This document shows positions 18,832 to 28,403 of a stretch of DNA of 64,000 bases, piece by piece. Under the pieces are notes generated by a model. That model made no database searches and was not told where the DNA came from. It saw only the letters and a list, made by a program, of their open reading frames with translations. The stretch's first letter is position 1; every line of letters starts with the position of its first letter. Both the position numbers and the translations under genes were made by a program. Source of the stretch: Saprospiraceae bacterium (GTDB taxonomy: Bacteria > Bacteroidota > Bacteroidia > Chitinophagales > Saprospiraceae); NCBI GenBank assembly GCA_016711125.1, contig JADJTQ010000005.1, positions 186,001-250,000 of the forward strand, given 5' to 3'.

Positions 18832-20559
18832 ATGAGATTTAATTACAAAGCCAAGAAAATGTTCTCCATAAAAAGATCTTCGATTTATCTCAATGGGTTG
18901 ATTTTTATGCTTGCAAGCATTCATGCAACAGCCCAAAACTCCGGCAGTGGTTCCATCAGCAATTATCAGATCAATTGCATGGCCGGGGCCAATTGTGTGG
19001 ATGCTTCTAATCCTTTTGATTCTTTGATCATTACCGCACCTGAAGATGGAGAGCTTAAAATTACGGTGACCCTGATGAATGGAAGCGTAGTTTGCTGTAC
19101 TCCTCCCACTCCCTACGACCTGTCGATTGAGGCAAAAATATATACTGTAAACAATCCCACTCCACTCTGGATTTTTGTCAATAATAACACATCAAGTTAT
19201 ACAATACAATGTGTTGAGGAAAACGACCAATTTCTATTGGTGTTTGGAGGCTCTAAGGGAGACTATAACTATATGACTGAATCTTTTCCCAGTGACAGAG
19301 ATAACGACCTTGAGCCCAATGATATATCTTCACAAGCTACATTTCTATCTCCTGAGGCTGCCCATGAAGGAAGAATCGGATATGGTGTCTATACGCGAGA
19401 TCAAAATGATTGGTATGAGGTTGTGGCTGACAAAAATGGCAGGCTAAAGGTTGATATCGATACGGATGCAGGAGCGAATTTCTTTATTAAAAACCACGTC
19501 AACTTAACGGTTATCGCCACTAAATTGATGCCAAATGCTGGAATGGATTCGCTCATAGTATCCTGTGTTGCTCCTAATGATACCTTTTACTTACAGGTAG
19601 TCGCAAGAAGTAATATTTGCGCGGATTATACCCTTTATTATCAGACTATTGTGGTAGATGGCACCGAAGATGCAGAACCAAATAATATGATATCTGAAGC
19701 AACGGAAATTGCTGCCGATACCGACAACGAAGGTATGATTGGATTTAGATATTATGGTACTGATCTGGCTGACTATTATAAATTAACCTCAGACACAAGT
19801 GGAAATTTAGAGATCAGATTGGAATTTGATGATATGATTAATGTACGTCTCTACCGCTTTAATAACCAATCACAGATTCTTTTTAAACTTGCGCTCACGG
19901 GAGGAAAAGATACATTACGCGTCCTTTGCGTGGCAGAGGGCGATATGTTTTTCTTAAAAATTGAGAAGGACATTCCGAAATGTACCGCATATTCGGTCAA
20001 TTATACTACTGTCGACCCACCTGAACACCCATCAGATGTTGAAGACAACAATACCATTGGAACAGCAACGGAGGTGCTTAACATCCCTGGAAACTTTACC
20101 GGAAACCTTGATTATGGATTTTATACCACTGACCAGATTGACTAATTTTTTCTTTGATTGATGGAAGTTCAGGATAAACCCATTTTTAATTTTGATGTCG
20201 ACCAAGGCCTGATCCATGGGCGGCTTGAACGATTGTCTTCAGGCATTGCTCTTGAAAAGGACTTTGGACCAATCTCCGGTATCGAAACAGATTCGGCGAC
20301 GATATCCACTTCCGGATTATATTATTTAAAAATTACCGCAAATAGCTGCAGTAGTTATAAAGTATATATCGACGGGACTTTGTCTCATGTGACAGTTAAT
20401 GGCAATGATTCAATGAGTTTACATTCTGCTTTATTGGATGTGAAAGTCACCAATTCAATTGCCGGACCAAACACTTTGATTTGTACCAAAGAACTCACTA
20501 TTTGCCCGGTTTTTACGGTGCCATTAGGTTATTTATTTGAGGTGAAGATTATACCTTGA
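18832..20559 (+). pseudogene. Secreted multi-domain surface protein (PPC-like repeats) with two in-frame stops
   Basis: The reading frame encodes 437 aa, stops at TAA 20143-20145, and continues open in the same frame (after a TGA at 20155-20157) to 20559, for 575 codons in all. A signal peptide is present (… MLASIHATAQ). The rest is built of about 130-residue β-rich units resembling bacterial pre-peptidase C-terminal domains. Each has an acidic lead (DNDLEPNDISSQAT, EDAEPNNMISEAT, DVEDNNTIGTAT), a YGVYTRDQNDWYEV / YYGTDLADYYKL / YGFYTTDQID- core, and a closing FYLQVVARS-like strand. In the third unit the stops stand exactly where Tyr and Trp are expected (DQID-stop-FFL-stop-LMEV). Two point mutations (TAC/TAT to TAA, TGG to TGA) explain this; no indel is needed. 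No T9SS tail is obvious. Confidence 0.65.
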
Positions 20560-20830
20560 TGACAATCCGACAACTCCGCCATAGACTTCTACCTTTTTCC
20601 CCTTGCTCCAGGACACATAGAGCTCGTTGATTTTTTGGAAAGCCTAGAAATGAGGACTCGTAAACCCACGGACTCGTTAGCCCGGCTTGGGAATTTATTG
20701 CACTTTCGCTATTGATGCCTGTGACACCGTAAAACCGCATGTAACTAGTCGCCAAGCGTTCGGTCCAAACAACCCAAGAGATCAATAATTAAAACCAAAA
20801 GACCACAACACCAGAATACCAAAAGACCAC

Positions 20831-21784
20831 TCAATTACCCAACTCCAGTATTCCATCGCAATTAAAAATCGCTGTTGAATCGATCTGGATGTAAAAGTCG
20901 GCTGCAGGGTTGTTTACTTCAATAGCAGCACCTGGGTCGATTTTGAGCTCTCCTGAGAATATCCTAATGCCTTGGCCTGAAGACAAATTAATTTTAATTA
21001 ACCCATCTTTTTGATGTAAAAGAGATGTGAATCCATCAATAAGAATACCCAGACTTGCATTCTGCGCATCAATGATTATGTCACCTTCATTGACTATTTT
21101 TCCACCGTTGGTTAAACTAAGACCATGGTTGTCGAGACCGGAGATTTTAATTTGGAGATCACCCAAGTTGGTGAATTGACCAACGGCCCCCGCCGTAATC
21201 CCGCCAACAAATGGGCCTTGGCCTTCAATGGTTATTAGACTTCGATTGATGAAATTAGAACTTAGTTGGCTAATAACTCCAATTTGATAGAGTGTAACCA
21301 CAGATATCGAACCATCGTTTTCGCCAATTGACCCATCTTCTAACCAGATGCCAAACCCATTGGTTTGCAGAATATCCAACAGTGCGGTGGCTGTATTATG
21401 AAAATGAGAGCCGTTCAACAACTCGATCGCCCGGTCGCCAAATTCATTATTTCCTACATCAAGAACTACGATTTTAGCATGGTTCACGATACTTGCACTA
21501 TCACACCGAATTGCATAATTCAGTGAACCTGTTGAGGTGAGAGTGGCAAAATTAACCAGTTTGGCACCATTGATAAGCAAAAGATTTTTGATAACAGGAT
21601 CAACAGTGTTTAGTACTACGCTATCACCGTGGATGATTACAGAGTCACCTACTCCTGGGAGCATGTTCGTGTTCCAATTGTCTGGGTCAGACCAGTTTAC
21701 ACCGTCGCCTCCGGCATCCCAGCTGACGGTTTGAGAAAGAAGAGACAGATTAAAAAACATTAAAAGGAATAAAATAATACGCAT
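20831..21784 (-). CDS. Secreted repetitive β-protein, copy A
   Basis: This is a 317-aa secreted protein of unknown function. I start it at ATG 21784 (MRIILFLLMFFNLSLLSQ, a clear signal peptide). The longer frame to 21901 only adds sequence from the duplicated spacer. The mature part begins with VSWDAGGDGVNWSDPDNWN, a motif seen at the head of autotransporter-like or T9SS-secreted passenger β-helices. It continues with short repeated strands (VNHAKIVVLD, INRSLITIEGQG, VNEGDIIIDAQNAS), consistent with a right-handed β-helix. It ends at GILELGN without a recognisable T9SS or anchor domain, so the gene may be a truncated relative of longer surface proteins. Copy B follows upstream in tandem. Confidence 0.7.
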   Translation of the reverse strand: MRIILFLLMFFNLSLLSQTVSWDAGGDGVNWSDPDNWNTNMLPGVGDSVIIHGDSVVLNTVDPVIKNLLLINGAKLVNFATLTSTGSLNYAIRCDSASIVNHAKIVVLDVGNNEFGDRAIELLNGSHFHNTATALLDILQTNGFGIWLEDGSIGENDGSISVVTLYQIGVISQLSSNFINRSLITIEGQGPFVGGITAGAVGQFTNLGDLQIKISGLDNHGLSLTNGGKIVNEGDIIIDAQNASLGILIDGFTSLLHQKDGLIKINLSSGQGIRIFSGELKIDPGAAIEVNNPAADFYIQIDSTAIFNCDGILELGN

Positions 21785-21897
21785 AATACTTTTTTGATGA
21801 AGATAAACCATGTATGCCTTACACTGTTCACCCAATTGTGTGATTTTGAAGGTAGTTCTTCCGACTACCGACTGCCCCTGCCCACTGCTGCAGATAC

Positions 21898-22845
21898 TCA
21901 ATTACCCAACTCCAGTATTCCATCGCAATTAAAAACCGCTGTTGAATCGATCTGAATGTAAAAGTCAGCCGCCGGGTTGTTTACTTCAATAGCAGCCCCG
22001 GGGTCGATTTTTTAGTTCTCCTCCTGCAATCCTGATGCCTTTGCCTGAAGACAAATTAATTTTGATTAACCCATCTTTTTGATGAAAAAGAGATGCGAAT
22101 CCACTAATAAGAATACCCTCACTTGCATTCTGCGCATCAATGATTATGTCACCTTCATTGATTATTTTTCCGCCGTTGACTCTAAGACCAAAGGTGAACA
22201 AACCTGAGATCATAATTTGGATATGACCCAAGTTGGTGAATTGACCACTCGCCGTAATCCCGCCACTAAATGAGCTCTGAGCTTCAATGGTTATCAGATT
22301 TCGATTGATGAAACCAGAATTTGCCGAGTTAATGATGACTCCAGTTTGATCGCTGTAACCACGGATACCGAACCATCATTTTCGCCACTTGACCCATCCT
22401 TTAACCATAGGCCATACCCATTGGTTTGCAGAATATCCAATAGTGCGGTGGCTGTATTATGAAAATGAGAGCCGTTCAACAACTCAAACGCCCGGTCGCC
22501 AAATTCATTATCGCCTACATCAAGAACTACGATTTTAGCATGGTTCACGATACTTGCACTATCACACCTAATTGCGTAATTGAGTGAACCTGTTGAGGTC
22601 AGGATTGCAAAGTTAACCAGTTTGGCACCATTGATAAGCAAAAGATTTTTGATAACAGGATCAACATTGGTTAGTACTACGCTATCCCTATTTATGATAA
22701 CAGAGTCACCTACTCCTGGGAGCATGTTCATATCCCAATTGTCTGGGTCAGACCAGTTTACACCGTCGCCTCCGGCATCCCAGCTGACGGGTTGAGAAGA
22801 AAGAGATAGATTAAAAGACATTAAAAGGAATAAAATAATACGCAT
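21898..22845 (-). pseudogene. Secreted repetitive β-protein, copy B, two frameshifts
   Basis: This is the tandem paralogue of the 20831-21784 gene with the same signal peptide and the same ends (315 aa when corrected). Two single-base lesions break it. Near 22357 one base is missing relative to copy A (GTTACAGCGATC against GTTACACTCTATC). At 22009-22014 an A6 run (minus strand) has one A too many before the IDPGAA equivalent. Between the lesions the frame is open (21986-22231). Either copy B is decaying after duplication or the lesions are assembly errors caused by the duplication itself. Confidence 0.7.
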
Positions 22846-22969
22846 AATACTTTTTGATGAAGGTAAACTATGTATGCCTTACGCTGGTCACCTGATTGAG
22901 TGATTTTCTTCCGACTTCCCCTGCCCGCCGAAGCCTGAGCGAAGGAGGGTGACTTCGGTCTTCCGTCTC

Positions 22970-25900
22970 CTACATATTCCTTCGGTACTTCCCACCAACT
23001 TCAAAAAGTGCATGGGTGATTTGTCCGAGTGAACAATATTTAACTGTTTCCATAAGGCATTCAAATAAGTTTTCACCCGTCAATGCCACGTTTTTTAGTT
23101 TCTCCAGTGCTTTTTTGGCGTGACCGATATTTCTTTTTTGAAATTGCTCAAGATTGGATATTTGCAGTTCTTTTTCCTCTGTCGTTGCCCGGATGACCTC
23201 ATTGGGTATGATGGTCGGTGAATTCTTACTCGACAAAAAAGTATTTACGCCAATAATCGGATATTCACCATTGTGTTTTAAAGTTTCATAATAGAGACTT
23301 TCTTCCTGTATTTTACTCCGTTGGTACATCGTTTCCATAGCACCAAGAACACCTCCACGAGATGAAATATTTTCGAATTCCAATAAGACTGCTTCTTCGA
23401 CCAGATTGGTCAATTCTTCAATAATAAAAGAACCTTGCAACGGGTTTTCATTTTTCGCTAATCCTAATTCCTGATTGATAATTAATTGAATCGCTACTGC
23501 TCTGCGCACACTTTCCTCGGTTGGAGTTGTGATGGCCTCATCGTAAGCATTTGTATGCAATGAATTGCAATTGTCGTAAATGGCATAAAGGGCTTGCAAA
23601 GTGGTGCGTATATCGTTAAAATCAATTTCCTGCGCATGCAGACTACGTCCGGAAGTCTGGATATGGTATTTTAATTTTTGTGACCGCTCATTGCCGCCAT
23701 ATTTAAATTTGATGGCTTTTGCCCATATCCGGCGGGCTACCCGGCCAATCACTGCATATTCGGGATCAATTCCATTGGAGAAAAAGAAGGACAAATTAGG
23801 GGCAAAATCATCAATGTCCATTCCGCGTGAGAGATAGTATTCCACATAGGTAAAACCATTGGAGAGAGTGAATGCTAGTTGAGATATTGGATTAGCACCT
23901 GCCTCTGCAATATGATATCCTGAAATAGAGACGGAATAGAAATTTCGTATTTCCTGGTCTACAAAATACTGTTGGGTATCACCCATTAGCTTTAACGAAA
24001 ACTCGGTTGAAAAAATACAGGTATTTTGCGCCTGGTCTTCCTTGAGAATATCAGCCTGCACCGTACCTCTCACTGATGAAAGTGCCTTTTTCTTTATCCT
24101 TTGATAAATGTCAACAGGTAAAATCTGATCACCGGTTAATCCCAACAGCATGAGGCCTAAACCGAGATTACCTTCAGGCATTGGAGCGCCATATAAAGGC
24201 CGGAGTAATTTGTTATGGTCAAATATCTCGACCAGTTTTTCTTCGACAAGATGGCTGAGGTCATTTTCCTTGATATATTTTTCGCATTGTTGGTCAATAG
24301 CGGCATTCATAAAAAAAAGCACAGATCGTGGCCGCCGGGCCGTTGATGGTCATTGATACTGATGTGCCAGGATCACAAAGATCAAATCCGGAATACAATT
24401 TCTTCGCATCATCAAGGGTGCAAATACTGACGCCTGAATTTCCCACTTTACCATATATGTCAGGTCGGTGAGTAGGATCTTCACCATATAAGGTCACGGA
24501 GTCAAATGCGGTCGAGAGCCTTTTAGCCGGCATCTCTATAGATACGTAGTGAAAGCGTTTGTTCGTGCGCTCTGGCCCACCTTCTCCAGCAAACATTCTG
24601 GTAGGATCTTCTGCTTGCCTTTTAAAAGGAAAAACTCCGGCCGTGTAAGGAAATTCTCCAGGTACGTTCTCCTGCAAAATCCAATATAAAATGTCTCCCC
24701 AATCGCGATAGGAGGGGAGGGCGATTTTTGGAATTTTCTGCTGCGAAAGGGTGGTTGTAAAGTTGTCGACAGCAATCGTTTTATCGCGAACCTGATAAAC
24801 AAATTGCTCTTTGGAATAAATCAATACTTTATCATGCCAACTTTCTAATGTTTTCCAATTCTCAGGATCAAGTTGTTTTTTTAGTTCCTCGATTTTCTTC
24901 GAGAGCTGATCGTTTGTTTTATTATCTCCGGAATTTTCTTGAAATATTTTTAAGCTATTGGTTAAACTATAGATATCGCTAGCCAATTGGCTTTGTATTG
25001 TAGCGGTTTGATCATAATTTTTGATGGTTTCATTGATTTCTGAAAGATACCGGACTCTATTGGGTGGAATAATTTGCTCCTTCTTTTGTTGTATTTCAGG
25101 CTCCAGAGGCAAATTTTCACTTTTAAAAAAAAGCGGCATCAACTTTTTAAAAAAGATTGACCCCGGGGTCGTTAAATTGAGAGGCAATGGCGGGATAGAT
25201 GGGAAGTTGTTCTGGACTTACATCCCAAAGTTCATGATTGCGCTGATATTGTTTGCGCACATCACGAACGGCATCTTGAGCTCCTGGTTTGTCAGATTTG
25301 TTGATCACAACATTATGCGCAAAATCGAGCATGTCAATTTTTTCCAATTGAGATGCAGCTCCATACTCTGGAGTCATCACATAGGTTGAGATATCGGCAA
25401 AATCAGCGACTTCCGTGTCTGATTGACCAATCCCGGATGTTTCTAAAATAATCAGATCAAACCCAGCTAATCGTAATATTTTTAGAGCACTACCGATACT
25501 GGCGCTAAGCGATAAATTGGATTGTCGGGTGGCCATCGACCGCATGTAAACCCGTGTATTGTTGATTGCATTCATCCTAATGCGGTCTCCCAAAAGTGCT
25601 CCACCGCTCTTACGTTTGGATGGGTCTACCGACAAGATAGCCAACGTTTTATCTGGAAAGTGTGAAGAAATCGCAAGACAATTTCATCAACAAGGCTCGA
25701 TTTACCAGCACCACCGGTACCAGTCACACCCCAGCAATTTTTATGGATTAAATCTGGTTTGAGATTCAATTGTGAGTGATCAAAATCTGGATTATTTTCA
25801 ATTTCTGTAATGCAGCGTGCAATTAATGGTTGATTGCTGACAGTGAGATCTTGTATGGCCTTTATTTCAAAGGGGGATAGCTTAAAATCGCATTGCTGGA

Positions 25901-26324
25901 CAAGATCATTGATCATTCCTTGCAGCCCTAATGTCCTGCCATCATCAGGTGAATAAAGTCGAGTGATCCCATAGGCATGCAATTCATCAATTTCGTGTGG
26001 TAGAATGGTGCCTCCTCCTCCGCCAAATATTTTGATATGACCGGCTCCATTCTCTTTTAGGAGATCAAAGATATATTTGAAAAACTCCAGATGCCCTCCC
26101 TGATAGGAAGTGATGGCTATACCTTGCACATCTTCCTGAATGGCGGCATGGACGATCTCGTGTACGGAGCGATTATGCCCCAGGTGTATTACTTCTGCAC
26201 CAGTACGCTGGATGATACGCCGCATAATATTGATAGCTACGTCATGACCATCAAAAAGAGATCCGGCAGTGAGTATCCGGATTTTATGGGTGGGCTGATA
26301 GACTTCGATTTTTGTTCGCATCAT
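22970..26324 (-). pseudogene. icmF: Fused B12-dependent acyl-CoA mutase (IcmF type), split by three homopolymer indels
   Basis: Four consecutive frames form one 1117-aa enzyme with the IcmF order: B12-binding domain, MeaB-like GTPase chaperone, then the acyl-CoA mutase barrel. In frame 1 (26324-25626), DGHDVAINIMRR carries the B12 His and is followed by the P-loop GTGGAGKSS. In frame 2 (25644-25147), LSVDPSKRKSGGALLGDRIR, LIILETSGIGQSD and the NKSD base motif appear. In frame 3 (25187-24294) and frame 4 (24322-22970) comes the mutase, with FPYTAGVFPFKRQAEDPTRM, GNSGVSICTLDDAK, MTINGPAAT and SGYHIAEAGANP. Breaks: a T3 run at about 25658 (one T short), T6 at 25147-25152 (one extra) and T8 at 24311-24318 (one extra). 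IcmF interconverts isobutyryl-CoA and butyryl-CoA or related pairs. All motifs survive, so the gene may be intact in the organism. Confidence 0.85.
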
Positions 26325-26330
26325 TATTTA

Positions 26331-26338
26331 CAAAGGTA
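26331..26338 (-). promoter_or_regulatory. -7 box upstream of the mutase gene
   Basis: On the minus strand TACCTTTG is an exact TAnnTTTG match and ends 6 nt before ATG 26324. No good TTTG is seen 19-21 nt upstream. It suggests a leaderless transcript. Confidence 0.4.
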
Positions 26339-27051
26339 GGATTATCCGTCGAAAAGATTACTGACCACGACCCGTTTGACAGTCTGACATGATCTTTGTC
26401 GATGAGCGCCCTATCACCCTTTGATGACTCTGCCTATGATTCTTGCAAACACTGACTTGATTGGAAAACAGAATATCAGGTTGATCACTGGACAAGGTTA
26501 CTTGGTGTTACCTATATGACGATTTGGCACTTTATGTCCTATTATGAACTGAGGTGGACTTTTCCAATCCTTAATATATGATTCCGTCCGGACCTCAGTA
26601 GCAGTTCTACTGAATGAGGCCAGGGAGAATTTGAAGGAGGCACTGGAATTGTTCTTTGAATCAGCATCTGCTAATGAAATAAAGGATCGATTACATGATG
26701 AAGTACTAATAACCCGGGTGGAAGTAGCCATGTGTAATGAAAGTGTTTTCGGGGCAATTAATTTGTAAAATACTGAAAAAAAACAGATTTAGTTTAATTC
26801 GTCAAAGGGCAGTCATCTTGTAATGTAGAACAAGATTGGGAGGAGCAATATCACGGCCCCGGTGCCAAATCACAAGGAGCTCAAGAGGAAACATTAAGAT
26901 CAATCATATGTCAGAGTGGGTTACCCAAATCTGAGTTTGAGTAAGACAGGATTTGCGCTAGAAATCTCTTAGATTTTAAATAAGTCAACAAATAATTCAC
27001 CTATTAGGTCTACAAAATAAGTTGCAGACTCACCAAGCCATTTATAGTATT
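26339..27051. other. Decayed intergenic region between the mutase and the insertion sequence
   Basis: Apart from a hicB-like remnant (26553-26767), only short broken frames are seen. The segment 27010-27051 is the displaced 3' end of the β-helix gene, cut off by the IS: read on the minus strand past the target duplication it encodes INGLVSLQLIL and a TAG at 27010-27012. Confidence 0.5.
26553..26767 (+). pseudogene. hicB-like antitoxin remnant
   Basis: An open plus-strand stretch encodes NEARENLKEALELFFESAS, then ANEIKDRLHDEVLITRVEVAM, ending at TAA 26765-26767. This is the C-terminal half of HicB-type proteins (…eArENLkEALELffE…). The N-terminal half is disrupted, no start is in a sensible place, and no hicA is next to it. 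It is therefore a leftover of a type II toxin-antitoxin locus rather than a working antitoxin. Confidence 0.5.
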
Positions 27052-28403
27052 CAATGGTTCGCGGGGTTAGATGGGGACACATTATGAATAAATCATATAT
27101 ATAAAAGGTAAATGCGTATATTGTAGAGTCTCAAGATTACTACAAAATGAAAACTACAAACGCATTTACCCAAGGCGTAAGCCTTATAAGTACAATATTA
27201 AATAAAATGCCTGGATTAATGAATGGCGACGCCGGTTTATTGTAGAGACATTTATGCTTTTTTTAAGCATACGAGGCCGGATTAATTTCTTACAACTGGC
27301 AAGATATGGTAAGTACCATGAAAGTACCTATCGAATGGGATTTGAGCGAGACTTTGACTTTTTAACCTTCAATATTTTATTGGTGGAGCAATATTGTGGA
27401 GCGAATTGTATCCGGGTTTTGATCCAACCTATCTGAATAAGAGTGGTAAGCATACCCCAGGAATCGGTTACTTTATAGCGGAACAGCCGGAAAGCATAAG
27501 CGGGGCTTGGAAATAGCGGGAATAGCGGTGGTCGATGTAGATCAGAATACGGCCTACCATTTGGAAGCGATTCAAACACCGAGTGCCCGGAAATCCACCT
27601 TGGAGGATGGCCAGAGTATTGTGGATCACTATGCGAACATCATTGTCTCAAGATCAGCCCAGTTAAGTAAGCTCAGTACGATATTGGCCGTGGATGCCTA
27701 TTTCACTAAGAGGAAATTCATAGATCCGATCTGTGAGAAGACGGATTTAAATATTGTGGGTCGATTGAGAGAGGATGCGAATCTTCGCTATTTATATAAT
27801 GGAAGGCAAACAGGTAGCAAAGGCCGGCCGAAACAGTATGCTGGTAAAATCAACGTGAAACAAATCGATAAACGGCGGGTAACCCAAGAATACGAAGATG
27901 ATGACGTGCGAATCCATGCCGCGGTGGTTAATAGTGTTGGTCTGAAGCGCAATGTAAAACTCTGCTATGTAGAATTCCTGAATACCACTGGGGAAGTAAA
28001 TACTACGAAGATGTTCTTCAGTACGGATATCATTATGACGGGGCTTGCCATCCTGTGTGCTTACCGAGCCAGGTTTCAAATGGAATTCAATTTTAGAGAT
28101 TCAAAACAATTTACAGGACTACAGAATAGTCAAGCAAGAAGTAAAAAGAAAATACATTTTCATGTAAACGCCGCGCTAACCACAGCATCAATTGGCAAAT
28201 GTATTCAACGGAATGGGTTGAAAAGAAGTCTTCGATTAACCTATTCGATCTCTGATTTGACCACCGAATTATTCAACCATAATCTATTAAAAAGAATATT
28301 ATCAATCTATCCAATTGACGCAAACATTAAAATAAATGATAATGTGATCAGATTAGTCCTGGATTATGGCAAAATCGCAGCCTGATAAGGTCACGAACCA
28401 TTG
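27052..28403 (+). mobile_element. Insertion sequence, IS4-like (YREK transposase), 1352 bp
   Basis: The ends are set by an imperfect 12-bp terminal inverted repeat, CAATGGTTCGCG at 27052-27063 and CACGAACCATTG at 28392-28403 (11 of 12 pairs). These are flanked by an exact 5-bp direct repeat GTATT at 27047-27051 and 28404-28408, the target-site duplication. The element carries one transposase gene, now frameshifted. It is inserted in the last codons of the β-helix protein gene on the other strand. The target duplication is intact although the transposase is broken. Confidence 0.88.
27147..28385 (+). pseudogene. IS4-type DDE transposase, multiply frameshifted
   Basis: About 410 aa when reassembled from ATG 27147. 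The frame fragments are MKTTNAFTQGVSLIST, then after a shift RFIVETFMLFLSIRGRINF and FDFLTFNILLVEQYCGAN, then YLNKSGKHTPGIGYF, then SGTAGKHKRGLEIAGIAVVD, which continues open to the end. The C-part has YRARFQMEFNFRDSK, an exact Y-(2)-R-(3)-E-(6)-K signature around the catalytic Glu, and an upstream LAVDAYFT carrying the second Asp. At least three frame changes lie between 27210 and 27500, so this copy should be unable to move unless supplied with transposase. Confidence 0.82.

Larger units (their letters stand above)
20831..22940 (-). repeat. Tandem duplication of about 1.07 kb
   Basis: The segment 20831-21897 and the segment 21898-22940 are near copies, each comprising a complete gene plus about 90-115 bp of upstream sequence. 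Both begin with TCAATTACCCAACTCCAG and share GCATAATACTTTTT with GATGAAG…GTATGCCTTAC upstream of the genes. Divergence is low and includes short indels (for example an extra piece in copy A's upstream region). Confidence 0.85.

Noticed and set aside
20131..20160. Recoding (Sec/Pyl or reassigned stop codons)
   Set aside because: TAA and TGA are used as normal terminators in other genes of the window (for example TAA at 43250-43252, TGA at 36075-36077) and no recoding element is visible.
20549..20785. 78-codon minus-strand frame
   Set aside because: Gene-like in length only; no motif, start or neighbours to support it.
22970..26324. Four separate small genes (B12-binding protein, GTPase, two mutase subunits)
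   Set aside because: The domain order and single-base shifts inside T runs fit one fused IcmF protein; each break cuts a domain rather than falling between domains.
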